Source: Floccularia luteovirens
Lineage: Eukaryota; Basidiomycota; Agaricomycetes; Agaricales; Squamanitaceae
DNA: 64,000 nt
Assembly (NCBI GenBank): GCA_009739215.1
Contig: VSJF01000004.1
Span: 2,294,001 to 2,358,000, forward strand
Direction: 5' to 3'
This document shows positions 49,157 to 61,945 of this stretch, in pieces. The position numbers and the translations under genes are program-made. The first letter of the stretch is position 1, and each line of letters starts with the position of its first letter. The notes beneath the pieces are model-generated. The model saw only the letters and a program-made list of their open reading frames with translations, was not told the origin of the DNA and searched no databases.

Positions 49157-51124
49157 AGGCATGCCAGTCATTGTGTATCATATTTTGCGTATCGTAACTT
49201 GTAGTACCAACATCATGTGCATATTTTCCTTGGGGTAGTTTCCAAGCTCGCCAAGTATAAGACCCCGCCAGACAAGGTGGTTCTGCATCAAATCCGCAGT
49301 TACATAAATGTGAAGAGCAAAACTAACTGATTCGTACCGCGGATGAAACAGTATTATGAGAGTTGCTTCGAGGACTCTAGTAATGTTTCCAAAGATAACC
49401 ACATATTGAAAGAACAACTTTTTGCTGTCTCATAGTGGAGCAAGCTGTGGTAACAATCCGTCCTAAGAAAAGACCGGGATATTATTATCACATCGGTTCC
49501 TTCGTCCGTCCTTGATAACAACAGACGACTTATAAAAAGGGAGTTTTTATACAGTAAAGACCCTCTTTGAGTCATCGCTAAACCTGGAGAATGCTGTCAT
49601 GCAATCGTCGTATCCCTCGCCCGACCACATTTCAGAACATCCAGGTTCAATATTCTATGGTGCATAAGTTCAGTAAGTTCCATGACACAATCGACAGGTA
49701 CTAACCGGTTACCCACCATCAACTTATTCATTGACGAACACTTGCATCGCGTCGTTGAACAACTTTCATTGCTCAATGCTGTCAATAGCGATTTCCAGGT
49801 GTATAACAAAGCTGTTGCATGGAATTGTTTGCCAACGCCGTTTATAACAAGCATGAACACGTCCGTATTTATAATGATTCATCAACTCTACTAAACAAGG
49901 CATGTACTACGTTTATTGTGCTTATTCCACCCAACTCCCACTGGTTTGGGTTCCGTCGAGTCCCATTGGTGTGGATTGTCTGCGGAGGTTAGTGGGTGAT
50001 AGGGCGGTCTGCATTGTCGATGTTATCTCAGGTGCGTGAAAAGTTTCATCTTTTAATAGGTCGAAGCATTTACCTATACATCAGCACAGTCTAATGTATC
50101 CTATATGATTTGCTTGCCAACCAAGCAGAAACCAGGTACTTCGGGTTCGCTACATAGTCAACGTTGGGTGTCGCATGTCATACAAATGTTAAATATGATA
50201 GTATGCACCTCGGATTTACATGTTAATTTGAGTGGTTTGGTAGGCTTGACTTTAACTGCTTGCAACTGGTTCACTTTAGGAGATGGTGAGCTCTCGAGTG
50301 CCTTGCTGTGTACTTCAATCTCTTTCAATGATAACCATCGCTATGTTTTTTTTGTTTCTCACTGACACGCTCGGAATCTTTTATCCAGACTATTTTTAAC
50401 GTCACAACATAATACGTGGGAGTGAAACAATCCCAGCAATTTGTCCCTATCGGCTGCATCATTATCCACCCGGTCTACTGGTACGGGTGATTACTGGCTT
50501 GGTGGCAACCTATCCTCTCCGCTCAATAGCTATTGGTCCTATCAGTAACGTCCTAACTCTCTACAATACTCTCTACGACCTTCACCATCATGGAAAACAT
50601 ATCAAAGTCGTGGAGGCACATAAAGAAGCATGCGACGTTAACGGGGCCGAATTTAACATTTCATCCACCCATTTCTTTGATGAATAAAGGCCAATGGAAA
50701 AAGACTCATTTCATTCTCTATCCACGAACCCTTTGCTACCGTCGATTCTTCTACCAATACGCGCGAAACATATATCCGAAAATGTACCTGGAACTGGCGT
50801 ATTACGTAGGGCCTTAATGCTGTACGCTGCCTCTGACCCACACCACCTCTTGCTCTGCTGTGTAAACCTCGTGGAGTGACCCTGCTTCCGATGTGTTTGA
50901 GAATTTTCTGTGGGGAAAGGAAGTTGTTATTTCCAACAATATCCAATCCCAACTCACTCCTTATGCTATTCTTCACGCTCTCCGGATATTTTGGTTTGAT
51001 GAACGTTTTCTTGGCAGGCCGCCCCTTGCAACACAATGCACACATGATACCTAGTCAGCAAAATGCCTCAATATCTTTGTCTTTGACACATATTTCAAAG
51101 TAGGGGACTACCTTGTTGAAAACG

Positions 51125-51133
51125 TATAAAAGG
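51125..51133 (+). promoter_or_regulatory. TATA box of laccase-like copy B
   Basis: TATAAAAGG lies 36-44 bp upstream of the ATG at 51169, with a short leader, a strong core promoter arrangement for a fungal secreted enzyme. Confidence 0.65.
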
Positions 51134-51168
51134 CGTTGGAAGTAGCTGGATTTCTACAAGTGATCAGC

Positions 51169-53829
51169 ATGCATTTCCTCCTTGCTTCCACAGCTCTTTT
51201 AGCTCTTTCTAAATCTCGCTCTGCTCGAGGAGCAGCGGTTGTTGATGCCAACATCAAAGCCGTAACTCTCGACATTACCAACAAGGTTTTAGCTCCCGAT
51301 GGTTTCTCTAGGAGTGAGTATGGCTTTTATTCGCAAATAAACGTATATTGAACGTCGCTTGCAGGCATGATCGTTGCTAATGGACGGTAAATTCATACGT
51401 TCTTGTCTTTTTCTAAGATTCTGAACTTGCACCCACTAGCTATCCTGGCGAGCCGATCACTGCTATCAAGGGTCAAACTTTGCTGGTCACTGTGAACAAC
51501 AAATTGGTAATTATTATAAAACTCGAAAAAAATTCAAAATTTACCTAGTATGTTAATAAGACCGACCCGAGCATGCGCCGTAGCACGTCTATTGTGAGTA
51601 AACGCACGTTTACAACCAATTAACACGCTCATACTTTACATGTAGGACTTTGATGGGATCTTCTTCAAAACATCAAATGCTTACAACGAGGGCACACCTT
51701 TCGTGACTGACTGCCCTATTGCTCCCGGAGCAAGTTATACCTATGAAGTTCCTCTCACTAATCAAGCAGGAACCTTCTGGTATCACAGGTATGTCTCATT
51801 ATTTGTGTCCGACACCAGTCACTTACCAATATGTCTTCAGTCAACTGAGTGTGCAATATGTAGATGTAAGTTCTTCCTCTAATCGACTTATGTGATAACC
51901 CTTGAACTATCATCATAGGGGCTTCGTGGTGCCCTTATTGTCTATGGTGAGCATTATGAGAACCGAAGTCATTATAGACGACTAATTGGAGCCAAACAGA
52001 TCCCAATGACCCTCACAGGCACCTCTATGATGTGGATGATCTGAGCACTGTAAGTGAAGCGAAAATTCTGTGAAGCCAGCTAAAGCTAATATGAATCCAG
52101 CTTCTCCAAGTCGGTGACTGGTGGCAGAACTCCACTATCCCCTTGCTTTCTGGATACGAGGCAACAGGAATTGTACCAGTTTCTGACTCTGGTACAGTTA
52201 ATGGTGTTGGACGCTACAATGGCGGACCCGCAGTACCATGGGCGGTCACTCATGTTCAGCAGGGCAAGAGATACCGTCTCCGTGTTATCAACCAATCTGC
52301 TCGCAACGTCTTCACTATGTCGATTGATAATCACCCTCTTAGTGGGTCTTAGTCCTTTTCATTTTCTTGATTCTCGAATGCTGATGTGCGACATCTACAT
52401 TAGCAATTATCGAAGCTGATGGTGTATCCACCCAACCCCATACCGTTGATCAATTTGATATGCTTGCTGGCCATCGTTACTCCGTCGTGGTATGTTCATA
52501 AGCTGTCATATTTTGTCTGAAATCAACTAAATAATCTGGCCAGCTCAATGCTAACCAACCTGTCGGAAACTACTGGATCAACGCGCCATTTGTAGGAGGT
52601 GTCCCAGCCCGCAACTTGCACCGTAAGTTGTAATCTGATTATTGTACTTTCATTTCTGACTATGCTCCTCAGAGAATGCCACGCTCTCTAGGGCTATCCT
52701 TAGGTACCAAGGAGCACCTAACGCCGATCCCACTGGTCCCATGACCTCTGGCCCTGCTAATGGTGTTGCTCTTGTTGAAGCTGACCTCCGCGTATGTCTT
52801 CCCTTACTAAATATACGTCCATAAGCTTATTTTATACATGACAGCCTCTCGTTGCTGAAGCTGTACGGTCTTTCTATATCACATTGATCCTGTCTGATAG
52901 TTTTTTAGCCCGGTGTCCCTGATGTCAACATCTCTCTCGACCTTGAAGTTGTAAGTCACGACTAGTTGCATACTTCCTCTCATGAAGCTCATGATATTCG
53001 ATAGATCGCTGGAAAGGCCATCTGGAACGTTAACAACATCTCTTACTTGCCACCTAAAGTCCCAACTCTCGAGCAAGTTTTGCAGGGTGCCACCACCGCA
53101 GCCGATTTCGACCCCACTGAGAATACTTTCGTTTTGCCTCCCAACAAGACTATCCAAATCTCTTTCCCTCCTACGTGAGTCATTTGCTTTTACCGAAAAA
53201 TTTGACGTGCTCAACGATATCTTACACAGTGATGATGATGATGCCCACCGTATGTCCACTTATTCTTCATGACCACAGCTTATCTTATAACTGAATGCAA
53301 ACCATGCAGCTCTTCACTTGCACGGAGTAAGTCTGCCGATACTAGTCATAGCCTAATGTCACTCATAATAATTTAGGGCAACTTCTTCCTTGTTAAATCC
53401 ATGAGCTCTCCTGCTATCAACGAAGTTAACCCCATTAAACGCGACGTATGTGCTTACATCGGTAACAATTCGAATAGTCCGACTAAACAGCCTTTTGATT
53501 CCGCAGATTGCTGGTGTCGGCGGTTCTGGAACTATCATCCGCTTCAGGACTGATAATGCGGGTATGTCCTCATTTGATTCTGGATTACACACGTTGGCCT
53601 TACGAGTTTCACCAGGCCCCTGGATGTTCCATTGCCACATTTTCTGGCACATGCAGGCTGGTCTCGCGACTGTCATGCTTGCGAGCCCACCGGATGTCCG
53701 CAAGGCCATTCACCCATCAAAGGCCTGGGAGCAACTCTGCCCAGCGTAAGTCGTAAACTTTCTCTCATAGTATCCAACTTGACCGTTTTCTGTATCAGAT
53801 ACAACGCCCTTCCGGCAGAGCTCCAGTGA
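51169..53829 (+). CDS. Laccase-like multicopper oxidase with altered L1/L2 copper motifs, copy B
   Basis: Signal peptide MHFLLASTALLALSKSRSAR is followed by three cupredoxin-like domains. After splicing, the frame is intact to ...AYNALPAELQ, so this copy is apparently functional. L1: SMRRSTSI-DFDGIFF (GAC TTT GAT at 51646-51654) replaces IHWHG. L2: GTFWYHS-QLSVQYVDG replaces HSH. L3: AHPLHLHG with all three His. L4: WMFHCHIFWHMQAGLATVM, complete, although the usual Asp of HCHIDWH is Phe. Domain-2 landmarks such as GGPAVPWAV, RYRLRVINQSARNVFTMSID and ANQPVGNYWINAPF are laccase-like. Eight of eleven expected copper-ligand residues remain; the three missing all belong to the T2/T3 cluster (both L1 His and the second L2 His). 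Close paralogue of copy A with the same intron pattern. Catalysis as a normal laccase is doubtful. Confidence 0.88.
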
Positions 53830-54977
53830 AGAATAGATAAACTGCTGAACTATCTCCAATTAAACTCTCCTTGAATCAGTCTCTTTTATTATGGTCCTTC
53901 ATTTTGGTTACATGACGAGTATAAATTTGTTATTCCAAATGAATGGTGTTTATTGATCAATATATCATTGTGTTTGCCTTTGATTGGAAAAATGAGAGTT
54001 TTGAAACAAGTACAAATGCAGTTCTTCATAAACGTGACTTTCCACTTCCTTGTATGACTATGAGTTCTAACTTCTGCAAGGATCTTATGGATTTCCTTTG
54101 TGTAATCTCAAAGCAAACGAATAGTGCGCGGCAGATTACAACTCCTTAGAATGTCTCTTTTGAGTTGCTGATGATACACTAACAGATGTCAATTCTGTGC
54201 CGGCCGTAATCCCACTGCCGCTCTGAGCGCGGACAGCACTGGTCAATGACTTTCCTTTTGACACTTTCCAATCGTATTCAATCACTGGATGAAATGTAAC
54301 ACCGCTCACGATTTTGGAAAAGTAAGCTCCCACGATGATTCTCAATCAATTCCAGCTGATAAGCTCAGGTGACGACAGTTATTGGAGTGTATTCTTTGGT
54401 GTATCAAGTGGCTATTTTACAAGTATATACAGGAGGGTCATGGGTTTATGTTATGCCATTATACGGTCATGGTAAAATTAATACATCATCGTTCCGTTAA
54501 ACCCTGAGCAAATCAAGCTCAAAAAGTACCACATGCATGGATCCGCCGGAACAGGCTCTCCGCGTCATATTTACCGATTGGAACATGTGTTGCACTTGAG
54601 TCTGTTTTAGACGTTCCTATTTCCACCACTTATAGTCTGCTTCCGATCCTCTGGGTCCCCACCTGGTGCCTCGGGAAATGCCTTACCAATCTAGAAAGAG
54701 TGCGAAGAGAGAAGTGCAAAAGAAGGAGATTTGCTCCCATTTTCACACATGTTCCCACGTTCCCACGGAAGTCAAATGCCGTAAATGGTACGATCAATGT
54801 TTCCGTACACACGGTAATGTAATACAATGTAATACAAAGATGTAAATTTAACGATCGAGCAGACATGTGAAAACATTTCAATTCTATATTTTGCTATGAC
54901 ATTCACACTTGCATCTAGGGAAAAGGTGATGACAGGTCCGCGAAAGCTGGAGATACTGTACTTATTACACATTGTTT
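53830..54977. other. Convergent intergenic, 1.1 kb, no supported gene
   Basis: Between the 3' ends of laccase-like copy B (+) and the MFS transporter (-). Only short frames without domains. Confidence 0.55.
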
Positions 54978-57263
54978 TTATGATTCTACAGATGCTGCCT
55001 TACTCCATGCCCGTAGCCTAGGACCATATTTATAGAAAATAAAAGGCGCAGGACAACCAATAACCAGGCAGATAAGTGCCAAGACGGAATTTCCCCAGCC
55101 TATTTGCAACATAAGCTTCCTTATCGCATGACTTGTGCAAAAGTACCCACCGTCTCCCAAACGTTCATACATCTTATCTGCAAAAAGTGGGAAACCAAAT
55201 CCTGCAAAAGCCCTGAAAGATGAAACACCTGCAATAGCACTTGCAGCATATAAAGCATAATTATCGACCTGTAGTAGTGTGCAGTGAGTATAGAAACAAC
55301 ATTGCTACGTTGATTGGGTATGTACCAGATATGTCTGTATACATGTCCAGTTCCCACCTAAGGTATCATCAAATTAGGCACAAAGATTAACACAGGTTCG
55401 ATACACTTATTACGTACCAATACCAATAAAATATATAAAAACACCGATGTCTAAAATTTTTCTATTTTTAGTGCTGCACGAGTAAAGGGACGAAGAATAT
55501 TCTTTACCTGGAACAAGCCAGAAGACTCGGGCATTGACAGTCCACCCATAGATGAGTAATCCAATAGGCAATGTCATGGCAGACACCATCAAGAGCGGCA
55601 GCCTAATATGAGTCAGGGATGATTTGTGAGGCGATGTCTGAGAACAACAGACCTCATTTCGGGTGTACCAACACCACCGTTTCTAGCCTTTCAACTCGCG
55701 GTAGATAACATTTAGCACCCTAGCTCCCACCTGACCGCCAACTTGGAATGTTTGGTTGGTGTGAGGAACCTCAGAAGGGAACAGTAACTCACCTGTTGAA
55801 CCTAGGGCGATTGAAAGGTAATGAATTCCGGCAATTCCAGTAGATTCCCCGTATTGGTTTGTGAAAACCTTAACAAAGGCTGGAGCATCGTGGTCTCTTA
55901 GAATGCATGAAACAAATGAGGAAATGGAAAAAGCTTACTTGTCAAACTAAGATACAATACCCCATATAGGACAGCCATATAGAGGGCGAAAACTTGAACG
56001 ATTGGTTCGGTGGCAAGAAACACAATAGGCTTTAGCATTCCACGGACAATCACCGCACTCCAGTGTCGATCTGGACGTTCAGCTGTTGAACGGAGTTTCT
56101 CATTCCCAGTAACTTTACGTAAATGTCGAGCTTTCCGCTTGAGTAGTTCGGGTGGATATGTTTCTCGCAGAAAAATCTGAGAAATGATTCGTCAAATATT
56201 GGTAGAAGAAGTGTGGAAAAAGAAAATAAACTCACAAATCCGAATATTTGTAAAATGGCGTCCGCGATGCTAACGCTCCAGAAAACCCACTGCCAGTGAG
56301 TACGCTCAGCAATCCATCCCCCTACAAGTGGCCCTGTAGAAGGGCCTACAAGCGGTGCAAGTGAGTAGACACTCATCGCCATTCCGCGCTCCTCAGGAGA
56401 CCATAGATCACCCACGACGCCTCCACCTAGCGACTGTGGTGCTGCACCGCCGAAACCGGCAAGAAAGCGGAAAACTAGCATCTGTGTCGGGGTCTTTGCT
56501 ACTCCACAAAGGGTGTTGAATACTAGTACCTCATGTTAGAGCATGAAGATAAAGAAATACGGGATAAAACTTGCCTAAGAACCATATATTTGAACATTGC
56601 AGAATAATCAAACGACCAAATAGTTCGGATAAGGGGCCCCATATCAAAGGCTGAAGAAGTCAGAATAGGTTACCGAGAATTGTTGGAAACTCACCCCCAA
56701 AGCATAAGCAAGCACGAATATGGAAAGAGACATATTCTCCAAGATTGATCCTGGGGCTATGTTCAAGTCTTTCGAGATGGCTGGAAGGGCAGGAGAGGAA
56801 ATCGATGAAGCTACAGGGCTTATTTGCTATCATCAACAAGATAAATTGAAATGCATACATAATTATTTACCTTATAAATGTGAAGAGGCTCACAACCAGC
56901 GTAACTATCCACCGACGCTTGTTGCTCCAATTACGAGGATTGGCAGGGTCTTCGGCGTTATCCCAGCCAACAAGATTAGAGGTTGATTCTACTTTTTCAT
57001 CTTGGGAAGTACATTTTTGGACGTCGGAAAGTTCTGTTTGAGTAGCAGAAGGCGAATGTTCTGTAGGTTTTGAACTGATGAAACTATGGGGTCTTTCGAG
57101 TTTCTCAATATCTGCATTTAGGTCAAGAGCATCATCGCTGGGGTGCACTAGTTCATAGGGTCAGTCAACGTTAAAAGCATATTTAAGGAAATAAAATACC
57201 TGTTTTCCTCTCAATTGATATTTGTGAAGGAGAGGTACTACGAGAGGATATATTTGTTGACAT
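54978..57263 (-). CDS. MFS transporter, DHA1 (drug:H+ antiporter-1) type
   Basis: Proton-coupled exporter of the 12-TM DHA1 class (polyamine/azole-type). A cytosolic N-terminal tail starts MSTNISSRSTSPSQISIERK, rich in Ser/Thr, and reaches VGWDNAEDPANPRNWSNKRR, the classic W-x-x-x-DPxNPxNW entry motif before TM1. Next are YALGPLIWGPLSELFGRLI (motif A region), and GGVVGDLWSPEERGMAMSVY with SLAPLVGPSTGPLVGGWIAE (TM4-TM5, motif C-like). WQWVFW and FGFPLFADKMYERLGDGWGN near the C-terminus follow. It ends ...LRAWSKAASVES. At least ten introns, frame intact where checked. The substrate is unknown. Confidence 0.85.
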
Positions 57264-59171
57264 AGAATCCAACTGAAACTTGTTTTCCAGTGGCTTGACG
57301 TGAGTTAAAGAGAAGCACACTCTTGAAGACTTGATTCTCTATGAATCATCCAGAACCACAATACTATTATATGTTTCAGATTCGGCCGTAAATTTGCAAG
57401 TGCATGGAATCATAGATATAAGAATTGCCATGACAGCTTAAAGGGGCAAGTCTATACAAGTCCGCAGCGTCAACAACGTAAATATGCAGGACATCTGAAG
57501 AAGAGCTCACAAAGCGAAGACTTGGCATCCTAAGATTGTCTGAATCTGAATCCATGCGTGAGGGTTAGGCTAACGTATTCGGATATGCTCCAAAGCCTAG
57601 GAGTCCATACGCATGGTTCGATTGTTCATGTCGATGCTCCCACATCTCCATAGCCGCACCCTGGAAGTATTGGTTCTAAAATCTGGATAGGACCCAGAAT
57701 AAGGGAGAGTATTTTTAGCATTTTTTGGACTTTTGTTTGGAAGAAGATGATTCATATCCGGTGCCAAGATGCTGATAGTGTTCTATGTTCTGAGCACAGT
57801 TAGAAGATTCGGCCTTGATGTCTGAGAAGTACAAGGAAGTACTCCCAGCTGGAAGGATCAGGCTTAAAGATAGAAATTATTTGCGGAGGCTGAAAATGAC
57901 TGTCGAATCAGAATGTCCGCCTTGGGGAGCATGGGAATTTTGGCTGTGCCACAAAGCCTGTCTCATTCCATCACATACATACCATCAATACTTTACAATC
58001 TCAGTGTATGATGCTTGTTCACGATTGTCGCGGCACTTGGATACGAGTTATTGAAATTTGCTCTGCAATTATTCATTTCCCATTTATCGAGCCTAATCTC
58101 ATCCTAACAATCAGTAGAATACCATGTCACTGACGTTCTCTTCCACCTCGCTCCCACTTTCCCGCCGCTCCAAAGTTTTTCAGATTACCAGAGATCTTGA
58201 CGCTTCTTCCCAGTGGGCGTGTAAGCGTGGATACCTGTTCCATTCTCATAACTTCGGTCAAGAGCCTCCATAGTTGTTTTAGTACGACCAGAACTATTTC
58301 TGTTTCTCAACTGAAAGAGTGCCCTAATTTAGATCTACTGGGTGGACTTCGAATTGCTTTGTTATCCTTGGCTCAAGCGTTGCCGTTTACTGCTTTTATC
58401 CATCTCAGACTTCAACCCTCAATTGAATTGCTTCCTACCTTCATGGACCAACACGAAGGACTTGACATGGCAGGTAACAAGGTTCGTATCACATTGCATC
58501 GCATCGCATCACTCGTTCCGAAGATTAACCCCATACATTATAATACCCCAGAAGGTGTCGATAAGAACTTGCTCCGCTATTGGTAAAGGTTCCACGTCCC
58601 AATAATTCGGATAAGCGACGTACAAAGAAGTTATTTTCCTATCGTATCTACCATTGCGTCTATAAAATTCCCTTGGCGTCGCTTCGATCTAGGAAACAGA
58701 GACCAGAGATTGTGGGATGACTGCATCACTTTTATATCTGACCTTGCGTCAGCGAAACTTTTGTACAGGAAAGATACACGGTCTTTCGGCAAGCACATGC
58801 ACCAGACATTTTGTAGTATGGCCTCGGAGCCTCGTCGCACGATGTCGCGCATTGGGCATTCCTAACCCTTGAACCCGTCATTCCAAGATCTTACTTCCTG
58901 CTCCGCACGGTCCACCGTTTGTGCTCCTGTTTCCATGCTATTTATTTCCAAACTTTACTTGCTGCGGAATCTACGGGCTGTTACTATTGCGGATGTGTGC
59001 TGAGAAATTTTAAGAGTGTTTGAGGTAAACGGCTAGGTAATAGAGCCTCCTCGTAAGTATTTAAGAGGCCAGTTCGGCCACCGTAACTTCTTCACCAGCA
59101 TATTATCCGATTTGTACTCCTCCAATTATCATCTAGAATTTACACCACTGTGAAACCAAATTCTTTTCAAG
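57264..59171. other. Intergenic, 1.9 kb, with a coding-like stretch
   Basis: Contains the promoters of the MFS gene (-) and of the 2-isopropylmalate synthase gene (+). Around 58.1-58.9 kb there is a coding-like plus-strand stretch, listed separately. Otherwise nothing recognisable. Confidence 0.5.
58124..58865 (+). CDS. Candidate small multi-exon gene, unknown
   Basis: An ATG at 58124 opens MSLTFSSTSLPLSRRSKVFQ. A frame of about 95 codons lacking its own start runs from about 58577 to the stop at 58863-58865, with protein-like composition (IKFPWRRFDLGNRDQRLWDD, then SDLASAKLLYRKDTRSFGKH). Between them, 58280-58487 is open in two frames and ends at a GTAACA donor. I could not find a splice solution joining all parts in one frame, so this could be a real small gene, a decayed one, or coincidence. 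No family recognised. Confidence 0.3.
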
Positions 59172-61538
<2,367 letters not shown>

Positions 61539-61945
61539 AAGAAGAGGAAGGTAGAAATGAGCATCAAACCAGAGCATCGTTTGTCAAAGAAGCCCTTTTT
61601 TTCATACTTGCCTTATACCATATCCAAATATTTCATCCAGAACGGTCTTTTAATAGACATCTTAATTAGACATAGTTATTGAATGTAACATGTATGAAGC
61701 ATATGGAAGCTGTAACATTATGTAGAAACTAACTATGAATACACTTCTTTTTTTTCACTCATCTTTGTTTGTGTTAGACTTAAGAATCGTATCATGAGAA
61801 GAAGTAAATGATCAATTCATTGTTTTCATTCAATTAATCCGAAACCCCAACGGGGTGGGATATCTAATATCTATATTGTCGACTGGTAATGAAGATACTA
61901 GTCTTGTTGCGTTCAAGTGTACATAATAAACCAACATCCTCTAGC
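61539..61945. other. Convergent intergenic, 407 bp
   Basis: 3' ends of the IPM synthase (+) and the MCH1-like transporter (-). AT-rich; nothing else seen. Confidence 0.6.

Larger units (their letters stand above)
45569..51168. other. 5.6 kb between the two laccase-like genes, no convincing gene
   Basis: The laccase-like genes point away from each other. Their promoters occupy the two ends (TATA-like TACAAAAGG on the minus strand at about 45611-45619, TATAAAAGG at 51125-51133). Many frames of 60-140 codons are scattered on both strands without domains or shared splice structure. The least implausible is a possible two-exon small protein (48801 onward, joined by a weak GTTAGA donor to 48929-49156), called separately at low confidence. 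No transposon ends were recognised. Confidence 0.5.

Noticed and set aside
50653..51045. 130-codon minus-strand frame with GRPAKK near its N-terminus
   Set aside because: The AT-hook-like GRPAKK is isolated, the rest has no recognisable domain, and it overlaps other short plus-strand frames.
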